Notes: generated from the letters alone by a model not told the origin. Shown: positions 1 through 12,613, numbered from the stretch's first letter. The stretch is DNA of 64,000 bases from Gonatopus flavifemur (GCA_018340375.1 JAFFJZ010000008.1:3286001-3350000), one strand, 5' to 3'. Numbers and translations are program-made.

Positions 1-381
1 ACGCCCGTTTTAGTTATCCAAATATCAACAACTGTATCTAGTTGCTGGAATTTATTTGGAGTAAGGGTAGCTAATTATTTTCTTCGGTGCAGTCGATCGT
101 TTAAACTATATTGGTCTATTATACCTTCAAACAGCTTTTCTAGCTTGGGGGTTAGTTAGGGTTGCAATTTATTCGCTTTTGTATATTGAGTTAATGAAGA
201 ACAAAAACAACAACGACAACAGCATTCCAATCCAACCATGCCATTGAACAGTCGATAAGCGAAATGAGTAAATTTACAAAGTAGACAATTTTTTTTTAAA
301 TATAATAAATATAAACATATTTCACGCATCGATAAGTACTGTCTTGTTGAGCAGAGCAAGGCAAAAAACAATGGCCAAACC
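1..381. other. AT-rich stretch, nothing recognised
   Basis: No exon-like reading frame, RNA gene or repeat end could be supported here. The short open frames have no recognisable motif and a composition typical of non-coding AT-rich DNA. Confidence 0.6.
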
Positions 382-600
382 CATTCATCAGAAACAATTT
401 ACCTTGGATTTCAGTTAAAAACCGATTTTTATTTTAGTTGAATAGGGTTGAATGTAAGCTGTACTCATGTTTGAGTTTGAAAAGGTTTTCTAGTGGCTGA
501 TTCCAAGTCCAGCAAGTCTTCTCTTGGCTGCATCTTAAATTCAGCTCATATTCTAACTGAAATTGAGTTTTTCTCTTCCTTTTGTTCTGTGTTTTTTGTA
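382..600 (+). repeat. Dispersed repeat, copy 1 (partner at 36882-37070)
   Basis: About 200 bases align with 36882-37070 in the same orientation. Shared words include GTTTGAGTTTGA, GTGGCTGATT, GGCTGCATCTT and TTCAGCTCATATT, in the same order and with similar spacing. Neither copy is self-complementary or shows coding potential. It is probably a fragment of a dispersed element or an old segmental duplication; the class is unknown. Confidence 0.8.
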
Positions 601-1771
601 GGAATTATAGTTCCTAATCTCACTAATTTTTTCAACCAGATTTGGAAACAGACGTAACCGAGCAATATTTCTAATCAGTGGAATAAAATATAGATTAAAA
701 ATATTGAATGAACAGGATAGAAAAAATACCTCAAACCCTTATTCACCTTTGAATTGAAAATTTTTACAAGAAATATTTGAAATCTACCAAAAACACAGAA
801 CAAATCGCTTTGGTAACATAGGTGGATAAGAAATAATCCAAGAAAGCATTAGCTATACGAAACTCTTGAGAGATAAGAGCACCATTGTGAGACATCATGG
901 ATGGCAGACTGTCCAGGAAGCCTTGATATTAGAATATAGCTGACATAACACTGCCGTCACAGTAACTCTGAATCCACTCTAAGTCTCTAAAAAGCAGGAT
1001 AAGTTTGATGAGAACGAGAGAGTTTGTACAATTCATGAACACGTTTCTTATCAATAACTTCCCTTATTAATTCCAAACAGAATCAAGGTGGATATTTCTT
1101 CCTCAAATATCGCCTTTGGATGGAATAGGAACAGATTCATTAACATCAATGAAGACACCAATCAAACGACCCCTAGAAGTTATTCATGCTTATCAGATCA
1201 GATCTATTGGAATTCTTATAAAACCTGTACTGTGAATCAAGGGAACCATCCATAACTTATAGCAGAAAAGAAACATGCAGAGGAGGATAATACTCATTAA
1301 TATCAAGAAATCAAGTACATTAGGGATCGAAATATCCCCAGATTCAGTATACAATTGAATCTAAAGCAGTACCATGCTAATTCTCAACGTGATTATCCCG
1401 CTCCGAGTTATAACATCAGTGTAGTAAAAATATGGGGAGTTTTTCCTCGCTCCAGTGGTGGATCTCATCCCCTGATTGCGAGGAAATTGCTTTATCAGCA
1501 CAAATTAGGGATTCATCTCCATTTTGAGAAACTATTCCATTTCCTGTCACGTGTTGGATCCTCCGAAAAGTGGGATAAACTCCACCAAATGAGGGCAAAA
1601 AATTCTCGGTTCTGAGAGAAAAGACTGTAGCTGAAAATGAGCCAAAATACAGTTTTTAGTCACAATAGCCATATTTTCACAATCAAGCGATTCTCATAGC
1701 CACTTCATAGAAAAATATGGCTATTGTAGCTACAAAAATGTACTTAGGTTCGTTTTTTCAGTGAAAAGATT
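601..1771. other. No gene seen; one small inverted repeat
   Basis: No coding feature is supported. At 1660-1728 a short inverted repeat pairs CACAATAGCCATATTTT with AAAATATGGCTATTGTAG around a loop of about 30 bases. The rest shows no structure that I could recognise. Confidence 0.55.
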
Positions 1772-2155
1772 TTACAATGCAGCAGAAAATTCAAAATTGC
1801 CTGCATCGTCAACGCAAAAGAAAGTTAAATCAAAATCGTTCGACCACGAAGTATGAGGAAGATTATAGTCGTCATCAATGTGCCCAGGGACATCAATATA
1901 TCTCTCTATAATCTCGTCCAAAGATGGGAGATGATTCCCATACAGATTATATCTGGATCAGCACACTTTCACTTCTGGTGACAGTGCTACTGCCAGGAAA
2001 ACGATCACATCCACAGACATTACATGAAGCTCAAATCCTGAGGATGAAATAGAATCATTCATTCATGCATCCGTGAAGACAACAACATCGTAGAGAGAAC
2101 TTCCAGGCAACATATCGCGATGGAGTGCAGATATGACGTGATGAAGGGTTGGAAT
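1772..2155 (-). pseudogene. Possible decayed protein fragment, family unknown
   Basis: Read on the minus strand from 2155 to a TAA at 1772-1774, one frame stays open for 127 codons except for two TGA codons (2063-2065 and 1958-1960). Short pieces look protein-like, for example LHHVISALHRDMLPGSSLYD near the start and SLDEIIERYIDVPGHIDDDY in the last third, with many acidic residues in the final section. Upstream of 2155 the frame is blocked by a TAA, so a frameshift or splice would be needed to extend it. I do not recognise the family. It may be a relic of a transposon or a host pseudogene, or a chance open frame. Confidence 0.3.
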
Positions 2156-3072
2156 TTATTTATAGCATTTCACAAGAGATGGCGTGGAGGGTGCAGTATT
2201 ACATTGTTACCTACACGGGTAAAAATTGAGTTGTGAAATTAAATCAACAACAGTAGTGAAACTTTTTTGAGTAAATTTGATATATTGTTTGTTATTACTT
2301 ACATATTTCAGAAATGGGATTTACTCTGACCTGTCGTGAAAATCACTCTAAAATTATAGTCACTCAGTTTAGTAGTGTATACTTTTGGAATAGTAAGGTA
2401 ACTGTGAGTTGTATCGGCCACTTAAGGACACTTCCTCATCTATTAAAAATTTTGAATACTCAGTTGAATATTTCAATCATTCAAGGTTATAGCGTGATTT
2501 CTTATGCATCATTATGACAAAATATTCATTTAAATGAACTCTGAATACACAGTTTTATTTTTAGTAATCGCCAAAATAAAAGGTTCTTTGATGATGCGAA
2601 TATTGGCCGGTTGCTGATCATTCCAGCCACCATGAGATGGGGTTTTCAACCGGCAATTGATAAATACATTTCTTATTGGAATATAATGAAATTTATTGAT
2701 GCAGGATGAATTATTTGGCTGTAGAGTAGAAATTTGGTACGGCTCTAAGTGGCGAATGGCTTACTTCATGAGGCCTCGACGTACCGTGTGAAATTTCAAC
2801 GATCTAGCGGAACTTGAGTCAATTTTGCAATGAATGATTGTATTCAAAATCATGGAGAATTGAATAAGCAGCTCATCCCTTTATGAATAAATTCATGGAC
2901 ATATCTGGCAAAGACCATATTGATCACATTTGCCCTTATGTGGGAAACGCGCCATCACCAATTTGAACATTAACAGTGATTTTTGTTGATAGATTGATTG
3001 ATTGATCGTTGGTCACGTGTAACTTCATGACAGAAAGTTTTCATAAATGAACTATTATCCTGCTGTGTCGTA
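2156..3072. other. No gene seen
   Basis: AT-rich sequence without a supportable exon, repeat end or RNA gene. Confidence 0.55.
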
Positions 3073-3220
3073 CAGTGATGCCAAGATGGAGGGCGAGGAC
3101 CGTCCAGGCTACCCTCTCTCCGTTACATTTCCCCTGCGGTCCTTTTCTTTGTGGTTCGCGGTTTGTGTAACGGAAAGAGGGTAGCCTCAACGGTCCTCGC
3201 CCTCCATTCTGGCATCACTG
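3073..3220. mobile_element. hAT-type MITE with 8-base target duplication
   Basis: A 148-base hairpin has arms of about 55 bases that are nearly perfect inverted copies and a spacer of roughly 35 bases. The ends are CAGTGATGCC and GGCATCACTG, which fit the CAGNGNTG-type terminal repeat of hAT transposons. It is flanked by GTGTCGTA (3065-3072) and ATGTCGTA (3221-3228), an 8-base duplication with one mismatch, the size hAT elements make. It has no room for a transposase, so it must have moved using an autonomous relative. It is GC-richer than its surroundings. Confidence 0.85.
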
Positions 3221-3833
3221 ATGTCGTATGTTTCATAGGTTGTTCGTTGTTTATATATTTCATCATAGGAACCATTAAACAATTCGTTGACTTTAAACGA
3301 GATCATTAAATTTCACATTGGTTCAAAATTTTGAATAGTTAATCGATGTTATTGGGCCTTTTTGGCGGATTCATTATGAAGGTGAGTTATTGAGCTTCCA
3401 AAATCGACCAGAAAATCTTGCGCAAAAGCTCATAATAATTTTTTCTCGACGCGTCGGAGAATTCCAGGTGGCATTCTGAAAAAAGAATGATAATATTCTT
3501 CAATATAAATATTGATAGATTCTTCAAATATGTGAGATATGGGATTGCATTGACATGCCTGCAATGTCGTGTCAACTACGAATCGATGGACAAATGTTCC
3601 ATCCTAGGGTTGGGAAAGTTTGTCGTCGACACATCATGATATATGGGTTTGTTTTATTTGATAAATGATTATTCAAGTCGGTTGGAAATCGCAAAAATAT
3701 CAAAACATATAGCGCTTATATATCATAATAGTATATGTTGTTCCACATAAAGTTACAAGAAAATAATTTTCGAAAAGAAGTCGCTATACTTCTATTCTTC
3801 TTCTTGTCTAGTCATCATCTAGGTATCCATTAC

Positions 3834-3860
3834 GCACGTGTACACGTATACACGTACACG
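3834..3860. repeat. Palindromic CACGTGTACACG tract
   Basis: Twenty-seven bases made of overlapping ACGTG, TACACG and CGTATACACG words give several nested palindromes. It is a short alternating purine-pyrimidine tract that could adopt Z-DNA or cruciform form. A CACGTG E-box is included, but no gene nearby allows a regulatory claim. Confidence 0.5.
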
Positions 3861-5178
3861 CTCAAAATGTCAATACTGAAAAGCCGAAGGCATTTTGAAT
3901 GGAAAAAGGACTGTGATTAACATCTTGAGAGAAAAGACTTTAATGAGGGTTCTCTGATACACGCTTGGAGTAAGAAAAAACGAAGGTTTGGAAAGCCTGA
4001 CCTCCTTTTCTCTTGAAAAATATTCTCTCATATGTATACACCTACCCACACTCACAAACTTACAAATATCAAACCGATTGGATAGATGCTCGTGAGTGTC
4101 TTCCTGCGACGGAAGGTGGAACAATTCTATATTCTTGAGGCCTTCCTTGAGAGCAGAAGAGGGTGGATGAGAATACAATGATAGGCGAATACCCTCATTT
4201 TATTCCGACCACAGGCAACGAAATGTGGCGGAAGGTTATTGGGGACAATCACTGAAGAAAGGATTCAAATAGGAGCATTGATACATTAATCTCAAGATTC
4301 TAGGGATTGATTGTTGTAACTAGCGTTCATGGAAGAATATCATGTTGATCAGATAATCGATCGTACAATATTAAGTTTTGATAGAGTTTCTAATGATTGA
4401 AGTAGTTATACACAGTGTTGAGATAATGAGAGTTCATTTTCCAGTAATGTTATCGATACTCAGGGACAAAGAATCGTTTGATATCAATGGATATCCATCT
4501 ATTCATCTACCACGTCCACTTCCAGAGACTCAAAGAAAAAATAATCTGCGATTAGTATACGGAATTACTTGGAACAGAGTGAGTTCTTTGGTTTCAATCC
4601 TCTTCGGTCACCTACTATTCTCTCAAATGGACGCATCTTCTGTAAATAAGATTTCCAAACTGTTTTAGGGTCGTATTTTTGCCCTATAAAAGAAGTCACA
4701 TACATAATTCATATTCACATGTTTTCCATGAACATTAATTCTTCGAAGCTCATGGAACAAGGAACGGAAATGAGGCGGAAAAATGTGTGATTTAAAAAAA
4801 TGAAAATTCATGTTCAAAAAGGTGAAACAGTACACAAGTATCTACGGTACCCACTATTCTCTCCCAATGACCTATGGATGTTTTGGCATAAAAATAATGC
4901 ACCTCCCATGCATATACATGTATATCTACATTTCCTTAGGAATCCACGAGCTATGCAATTTTTCGTGTATTACGACCACGAAGAAAAGGAGAAGACATAA
5001 ACGTGAATAGTCGAAATGGTTGTGAGATGAGACGCGATGTACAGAGAGTACACGCCAGGTTAAGAGTGAAAGAGACAATAAATGAGAAAAAAAGTAAAAT
5101 AACGGGAGGAAAGGGATGAACAGGGTGAGGTCGGGAAAATATTCTTGGATTCCAAGTGCCCGAGGAAACATATCGCTC

Positions 5179-5250
5179 GGTGGAGAAGAAGAAGGTGGAG
5201 AAAAAAGAGGAAAAGAAGGGAAGGAAGAGAAACTGGGAGAAGAGAGACAA
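5179..5250 (+). repeat. Polypurine tract
   Basis: About 70 bases are almost all A or G on the plus strand, made of GAAGAAG, GGAGAAAAAAGAGG and GGGAAGGAAG words. Such tracts can form triplex (H-DNA) structures. It produces long artefactual frames rich in K/E/R on one strand and F/S/L on the other. Confidence 0.8.
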
Positions 5251-6442
5251 GGAAAATTCCAGTAGTGACACGATGAAGGGAATAGAAATGGGATGCGCTG
5301 CCGAAGCAATTATTGTAATGGGGTCTTTTCTCTTCCCCTCTCCCTTTCACTCTTGAAATGGGACGAGATAGTTGTTTCCATTGCCTCAACTGTGGCTACA
5401 GAATAGCTAGGAGAAGATCACAAACTGGACGTGGCTTCAAGACGAACAAGACAGAATCGGTATTTTCACTGACTCATCTCTTTACACGTATTATATCTGT
5501 AAACGTGGATGCATGAATTCTATTCAGAGATATGATCATTGATCTACACATAAAGTCAGATTTCCGTTATATCTCTACGAATGAGTATCCTTATCATTTC
5601 AGGAATAGCATGAGAGTTTATTCATACATTAACTCGAACGTTGTTTTAATTATTCTTAGATTTATAAATTATATACCACTCAAGGTTGTTTTCTCTCAAC
5701 CATTTTCAATGTAAATTATCGAATAAATTCGGCGCAAAAACCAAGGCAGTCACTGGGTGGCATTTGATTACCACAAACACAATTTGAGCGTAACACTGTT
5801 CTTGTTGAATGGTTGCATTTTCATTCAAATTGACTTTCTACGTTGTATAAACTGGACGAATGCCCAACTTAATAATCAAACAATGTTCAGATGGTGAACG
5901 GTTTGTATACACATATTTTGAAGAATGATGATCATCATGAATGATCAAAGTAATGATTTATGTTGTCACAATATATTTGTCTCTTCTTAAGCAGAGAATA
6001 TCTGATTGGAAATAACCATGATAATCGAAACAGTACTGGCACAACACAGATTGCCAATGATGGTTAACGTCGATAGGCAACACTGTTTTGCCACACTTGA
6101 TTCGATACTCATCCAACCTTGTTTGCTGTACTCAGTTTAATCCTAAGAAATCGAAAACACATTTCAATTGCTTATAAACCACAACAGCATAATTTCAAAC
6201 TAATATTTGTATTGTTAATATTCTCATTATCAAATAATATAATGAATTTTCAATATTTGATTATCAATTCACCGTCATGGAACTACCTGCCTTTGAAAAA
6301 CTTCACTTTGATTATTCATTACGAATACCCTTCTTCTTCTTGGCCTTATATGTGATATGCCAACTCGGCCTTCATCAAATGTTGTAAAGGACATACGGGT
6401 TTTTTTTTGTTCATGTGAACGTTATGAAACCAGAGAAACAAC

Positions 6443-6497
6443 GGAGCCTTTCGAAGTAGCTGACCTGATCATCTGGTCAGCTACTTCGGAAGGCTCC
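6443..6497. repeat. Short near-perfect hairpin
   Basis: Two 23-base arms, beginning GGAGCCTT and ending AAGGCTCC, pair with one mismatch around a 9-base loop TGATCATCT. There is no U-tract or neighbouring gene to suggest a terminator. It may be a tiny MITE, or a hairpin RNA source if transcribed. Confidence 0.8.
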
Positions 6498-7553
6498 AAC
6501 TTCTCGTGTCAGAAATTTTGAATCATTTGAAAATAAAACTCAATTAGAGCATCATTCTGGTCCTGGAGAAAGCCCGTTATAAAATCTTTTCCTGTCGGCA
6601 TTGGACTGGAATTTCTACTTGGGGCAACACGTTTTTCTTAGTGTAATTACGATGAACGTGAACGATAATTTTTCCAAACTCAACTCTGTATTCTCATGTA
6701 AAAATTATACATACATACCCATATAACATGTCAGCTTTTCAGACTTTTTATTCGATTCCTTTTGAAAATGAATTGCTTATATATTCTTGACACGCGTGTG
6801 ACTGTCAAACGGTCTGTTCAAAATTTGTGTCGAATGTTAGTGGAAAAAATATAATTTAATGATTTTTTTGTGAATCATGATTATTTAGGTGTAGAAATTC
6901 ATCGGTACCAAGACACTCAATATGTTGGGGAAAATGATACTGTTATATTTGCATCGTATGTTCCGTGTTGTTGGCACAAAAGTAATATACACGTGAATGT
7001 TTGAGATGGAGAAGTTCTGTGTCCGATGTTATGAAAGCGAATGTGTACTCCATTCACTCGAACAGCTTTATGTAGTTATCGTTTTTACACCCGACACAAG
7101 CGTATTGCAGTCTTCCTACCAGATAACTCATGCATTTGAAATATTAAATAATGCTTCAAAGGTGGAGTATATAGTATGAATAGAAGATTCGAATGCATAA
7201 TAAAATTCTATGGAATCTATTAACTTATTCTCACATAACATGTTAATGCCTTCGAGCCTTCATAGATACATATGTTACAGATATCTTCAGGGTAATGTGA
7301 GGAATTGAATTTACATCTGATATGATGAGTATGCAGTCTTTTATCTAATGGTACATGATATATAAAAGGTTTTCATTTTCCCGTAAAAAAGGATATTTTG
7401 ATGACACGTGGAGCGTATTTAGAATACTTCGATTATGCACAGGAAAAAATATTAAACACATAAATACATTTGCTTGTTGACTCGAATGAATGTGTTGTTT
7501 CACGCACTCTAAATTCGAGTGTTTTATTTTCATGCGCTCAGAGTGTTGAAATC
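6498..7553. other. No gene seen
   Basis: AT-rich sequence with no supportable exon or repeat boundaries. Confidence 0.55.
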
Positions 7554-7686
7554 GTGTAGTCACTTTTTGAACGCTCAAAAGCGTGTAAATATACACATAA
7601 AATGGAAGAAATGTTTTATCATAAAACACTTAATCTGAATTATCAATATATTGACACACTTTTGAGCGTTCGAAAAGTGACTACAC
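7554..7686. mobile_element. MITE-like hairpin, ends GTGTAGTCAC
   Basis: A 133-base structure has inverted arms of about 33 bases. The left arm GTGTAGTCACTTTTTGAACG pairs with the right arm ending CGAAAAGTGACTACAC, and the shared core is ACGCTCAAAAG. The spacer of about 65 bases is AT-rich. No clear target duplication was seen. Confidence 0.75.
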
Positions 7687-9099
7687 CCAGAAAAATGATT
7701 CACTTGAATATGAACCTACATTCATGACATTCAGTTTCATAGAGTAAATTTTTACTTGATTTGTGTAAATTTTATCTGAAATGACTAGAAATTTATTTGG
7801 ATGAGATAAATTTCTCATTTGATTCAACCGAAACTTTATTCGGGCCACATTTGAATGAGAATCCCGTTGGTTTAAACAAAATTTAGTCAATACGAATAAA
7901 TCCAAGTATTAAATTTTCCTCAGTGTACACGATTCAAAGTGATACTAGCGGTACTATTCGAACACGTTGATTAGAAGAGGACACTCCTATATGATAAAAA
8001 GGAAGTTCGATATCGTCACTAGTATCCCCTTGAACACTCAATGCATTGCATAAAACACTTGAATTTGCAGCGCGGGAGGCATAAAAGGATAATTAATCTT
8101 TTGTAAACATGAACACAAAATTTATTGAATCTTAGGGAAATATATGCCGTGCATGGAGGGACTCGTGTCATAGGGTGTATAATAGCAAAAACGCCAATAT
8201 TGCAACAATATTACTGCAATGTTTAACTTGGGTGGGAGGTTACGAGGAATGATGATAATATGGTGACAATCAAGGATTTCTGTATACAGTCCCTAAGAGA
8301 GACAAGTAATGGTTTCTATCTTGATATTCTCTCATTTCACTCTCACTAATTTATTATCCTTTCCACTAATCATCCCATGATTTAATTTCTCAATGTAGTT
8401 CATACAAAAATTGCATTCGAGCTGACTGAAATTTTTTGTTGAACATCCAAATTCATTTGAGAGAATAATTGAACAAATCCAAATTTTTGTACCATTTACA
8501 ACAAAACGTTGTCATCTTCATGAATAGCAAATTGGTCTTTTTGTGTTGAACATTTTGAATATGAGACTTTTGAACACTCATGAGATGTCTATCAAAAATT
8601 GTCACATTCAATACGTTGCCCAGAGAATTTGAAGGACAATTTTTTGGAAATTTGTATGTAGTGTATAAAGTGACGTTTCGTGTGTGCTATGCATTGGCAT
8701 CATTTTGCAGTTGAATTATCAACTCAAAGTAATTCTCAAGTAATTCTCTCACCTGCTCGAGGTATCACTGACGGGGAGACTGAGTACTAAGTCACTCGAC
8801 CCAGTGTAGCACACCTTAATATGTTCAGCTTGAATTATTCGAGTCACCGGGTGAACTGATTGAGCGAGCGCGCTCTGTGGCATGGATTACTAAGCTTGCG
8901 CTCACAGTACTTTTCGCATGACTCGCGCAATCATGCGGTTTACGTATACTACTTGAGGGTACGTTTCGTGGCAACGTTGACCATTTATCGGTACGGTACG
9001 AGTTTATTTACGATCTATCTCATTAATTTTTACGGGTTTTCTTTATAATATTCATTAAAAGTTCCGAAGATAGGAATATCTTCAGAACTCAAGGTGTTT
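7687..9099. other. No gene seen; one weak inverted repeat
   Basis: No exon is supported. At about 7928-8037, GATACTAGCG and its surroundings pair with GTCACTAGTATC near the end, giving a weak inverted repeat. The segment 8740-8960 is somewhat GC-richer, but I recognise nothing in it. Confidence 0.5.
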
Positions 9100-9680
9100 T
9101 TCTGGTCAAGATTTCTAGAAACAATTTTTTTGTTGACACTAATTTTCCTCAGAAAATGACGGTGGACATGATTTTGGGTGACTGGGTGGTCTGAAGAAAA
9201 CACAAAAACGGTAAAGAATTCCTCCCGAGTAGCACAATAATGTTTGGGATATTATATGAACATGCACAGAATATATTGATACATTTTGAATGTTCTATGA
9301 ACATCTATAAGATATCTTCGCATAGTTGAATGTTCTATGGAAATTTCTAGAATATTCCAAACATCCTTGTGCTACTAGGGCTTGTTGAAGTGACTATCGT
9401 ATGAACTGAAATGATGCTTCTTTGTCGAAGAATAACAAAATGGCAGCCATTTTTTCGCAAACAAACAATTTTTCAGGGTGGAAAATCAGGTAAAAATCAG
9501 AGAACTCTTGTTCAATCAAAACGATTCTAGTTTATGCGATAGCCACTTCAACAGGGAATAATTTGCTTTTTTTTTGGTTATTTCAGATCATCCAGTCACC
9601 CAAAATCACCGTCATTTTTTTATGTTCCCTTTGAAGGAATTAGTGTCAGGAAAAAAATGTTTCTTAGATCAAAACAAATT
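9100..9680. mobile_element. Large palindromic element interrupted by a MITE
   Basis: The left side (about 9105-9227, continuing at 9377-9410) is the inverted copy of 9530-9675. Shared words include TGACACTAATT, AATGACGGTG, ATTTTGGGTGACTGG and GTTGAAGTG. The two arms align continuously only if 9228-9376 is removed, so the original element was a hairpin of roughly 430 bases. No protein is encoded. Confidence 0.75.
9228..9376. mobile_element. MITE inserted in a palindrome, ends AGTAGCACAA
   Basis: The 149-base insertion begins AGTAGCACAATAATGTTTGG and ends CCAAACATCCTTGTGCTACT, inverted copies with a few mismatches. The interior repeats TGAATGTTCTATG words. It sits inside the left arm of the larger palindrome and so is the younger insertion. 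Confidence 0.8.
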
Positions 9681-10430
9681 TTTTGTAATATTTTTTTGGT
9701 TTTTTCAGTGAACATACGTACAAATTTCCAAAACGATATTTGTATTCTCTCTATGAAAAAAAATGTTCGAGAACAAAATTTTTCCTGAAAATCTTAATCA
9801 GAAAGACCCCTTGACAGTCACATTGTAACACTGTGGGACTCATGAAAGAATATCTACCAAACGTTCTTAGAACATCCTTATGTCAAATGCATATTAGGTT
9901 ACATGAAAAATGTTTGTCGGACGTGTTTTCGTATCATTTTTTTTCCATCAAATTACTTAGGAACCTTCCTATTTCCCTCTCATACTTGAATACAGAATGA
10001 ATGGAGAGCATCAGTCCCTAGAAGTTACTCCCGAATATTTCTTAAATTTCACAGCCTCGCGTGGAAAATATTTCAAAATATTCCATTTCCAAAGTTCGAA
10101 GAAATGTGATGGTACTTAATTCCAATAAACGTGACTTACAGGGGACCGTATACTATATTCTATAAATTTCCTATAACCCTTCAAAAAGATAGGATGAAAT
10201 TTTATGATCAATCTCTTCTGCGATAGGGAATTAATTACAGAATTTAATATTGTGCCTGCAAAATAGCATCCTGCTCCTACGATATTGTACGTATTACACA
10301 CGAGATGAAATTTAATTATAGCTGTTTGATTTTATTAGAGTTAATGAAACTTTAATGCTGTATGGTTGAACGTACAACACCGGAATTGATGTAATAAATG
10401 TACGAACAGAATTTGTATTACATAAATTTC
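9681..10430. other. No gene seen
   Basis: AT-rich sequence without supportable exons or repeat ends. Confidence 0.5.
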
Positions 10431-11012
10431 AACACTGCATTAGTCGCGCGAAAAAAATATAACATTTTTGTTCGCACTGTATCTGTGAGATACACGATTA
10501 GCCTTTCACAGTTAACTGGAATACAGTAACACTGATGGACTGTATTATGTTTAGATTTTGTGGGAAATGAGTACACACAGTTCGGAAAAAAATATTCATA
10601 AGTTCAAACATTACCAATTAGACTTATTTAGTTATAAAAATAGGTATTTAAAGTGACGTGTCCAAAATTTTTGGACGACTCCAAATCAACTTCGTAATTA
10701 GCTTGAGAAATAGACGGAAGGGGAATTGAATCCATGCATATGTGTGCCAGCTATGGTGAAGATAAGAAATCTTGTATCTCTCAGATCTCATACAGCACAC
10801 GAATTCCCGTGAACTCTTAATGAACAATTTAATGTTCAGGAAAAACTCATATCGAGATTTTACAATCAATTGTCCGGGAATTCAATACGTTTTCATTTTG
10901 AATTCATTATTGGTTGCATAACAGCAACTATTCAAGAAATCTCTGACAAAGCTTTATGAATTCGAATTTATCTTTTGTGCTGGCTGAGATACCGCGCGAC
11001 TAACGCAGTGTT
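10431..11012. repeat. Distant inverted repeat pair enclosing a MITE
   Basis: The 20 bases at 10431-10450 (AACACTGCATTAGTCGCGCG) are matched in inverse by 10993-11012 with one mismatch. The enclosed 540 bases have no recognised protein and contain a CAGCACA-ended MITE directly beside the right copy. The pair may be the terminal repeats of an old element about 580 bases long, or two separate copies of one short repeat. Confidence 0.5.
10793..10982. mobile_element. CAGCACAA-family MITE, copy 1
   Basis: The element begins CAGCACACGAATTC and ends TTGTGCTG. It carries the family's internal words TTAATGTTCAGGAAAAACTC, CGTTTTCATTTTGAATTCA and GCATAACAGCAACTATTCAAG. At 190 bases it is shorter than the other four copies, which are 240-270 bases. 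Confidence 0.75.
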
Positions 11013-12613
11013 AAACACGAGTTTTAGGTTTTTGTGAATTATTGTAAACAATATATTCCCATAAAATTGTTGAAACAAAATTATTCTTCGGTTTCACGTG
11101 AGAAAATTCAATGTTGATGCTCTGATTGATTATGAGAGTTGTTTGTGGGAAGACGTTCTATTTAACCCTAATTGTATGAACGAGGAAAAGTTTTCTGTTT
11201 CGGTATTCACAAAAAATTGAATTCCACATCGATAACCAGCTTGGTGTGGATGGTATGGAAGTTTATCAAAAATTATTCGCAATAATATAACCAATAATTC
11301 TAGATGAGCGCATTTAATGGAACGTTTTCATAACATAATGCATGGTTTACCAATCAAGCGATTAGATACATGTATGAATCAGAAGCATATACATATGGAA
11401 GGTTTATCATGAGAAATCATATTTTCTAATCAATCATTTGCATAATGAGAATTATCCATGCTGTTTCGATACAAGAACGATCAACGTTAATTTCCATTCA
11501 ATTGCATAAACAATCAAATTGAGATCCGATAATATTTTCACTCACTAAAATTAGTGTGACATACTATACAAGATATCCATATTCAACATAACGTCACATT
11601 AATCAATGGCTTCTCCCTTCCGTTTAGAATATTGTTCAATTTATTGAGTTGATTATTGATTGTTCACTGCATGCCAAGAGTACACAGTATAAGTTTATAG
11701 AATACCTTTATCAATCTACAAATTCTTATTATTCGTTCGCTTCGTGCGTGCAATTGAACAACGCATAGGAAAAATCATTCGAAGCGAAAAAGTTGTATCG
11801 ATTGATACAATCGTTGAATGTGCAACGTAGTGAATCTCACCACACGTATGGATTTGTTTCTGCAATAATCACAATTCTTTACTCAGAACTGAGAATAGAT
11901 GAAGAGAGATGAACGGTTTTCATTATGTTCCAATATGTCAAATTCTTATTCTCTCCTGTGTAGAGTAAGCAAATCGATCTGCCTTGAATTCATACAAATG
12001 CAAACCTACACAGCACAACCATGTCCCAAATGAACTCCCGTTATGTCAGTTTGGAAAGAATTTATGTTGAATTCTTGGGGATTCATTGAGAGTTCTTCCT
12101 TTTTGAATATCAGGAATTCATCACTTTTTTATTATCAACAGGAATATTTGATTCAAACGAATATTTATTTCTCCGTAAGCAAATATACGTTTATTGACCA
12201 TAAATAAACCCTTTTCTCCGTGCATAGGTGCAATTGCGTTACTTAACAATACTTTTCCTATGTACACAGAGGGAAATATATCATGAAAATACACGGAAGA
12301 AATCTGCATTCCAAATTTTTGTTGAGACGATAAGAGAGACACTTTCCGTCTCCTAATGAAAATGGAACCTGAAATGAAGCGGAAACGAAGAGTGCGGTGT
12401 AGAGTAAGAGAAATGTTAATAAAATTTGAGCAAAAAGCGAATAAAATGGATTTGAAGAGTATTGGAAACGATGTTCGGAACAAAGAAAACGTGTGGAAAA
12501 TAGATCTTCATAAAGAGTTCCAACACATGAAGAGGAGCGTACACAGTAGTGTCCTAAAATAAAAATGTTGACGACTTGGCGAGATTTGAAACCATGACTT
12601 GACTTTTCCTATT
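11013..12613. other. No gene seen
   Basis: AT-rich, with no supportable exon. Overlapping frames on opposite strands near 12120-12560 lack motifs and splice context. Confidence 0.5.

Larger units (their letters stand above)
3221..6442. other. No gene seen
   Basis: No coding exon was recognised. The stretch holds an alternating CACGTG/ACGT tract near 3834 and a strongly purine-biased tract near 5180, both listed separately. Overlapping long frames at 4900-5400 on both strands result from that purine bias and are not believable genes. Confidence 0.5.

Noticed and set aside
4926..5389. Three overlapping minus-strand frames over 100 codons
   Set aside because: They are read through a polypurine/polypyrimidine tract and are rich in F, S and L only.
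6443..6497. Rho-independent terminator
   Set aside because: No T-run follows, there is no gene nearby, and the window is eukaryotic.
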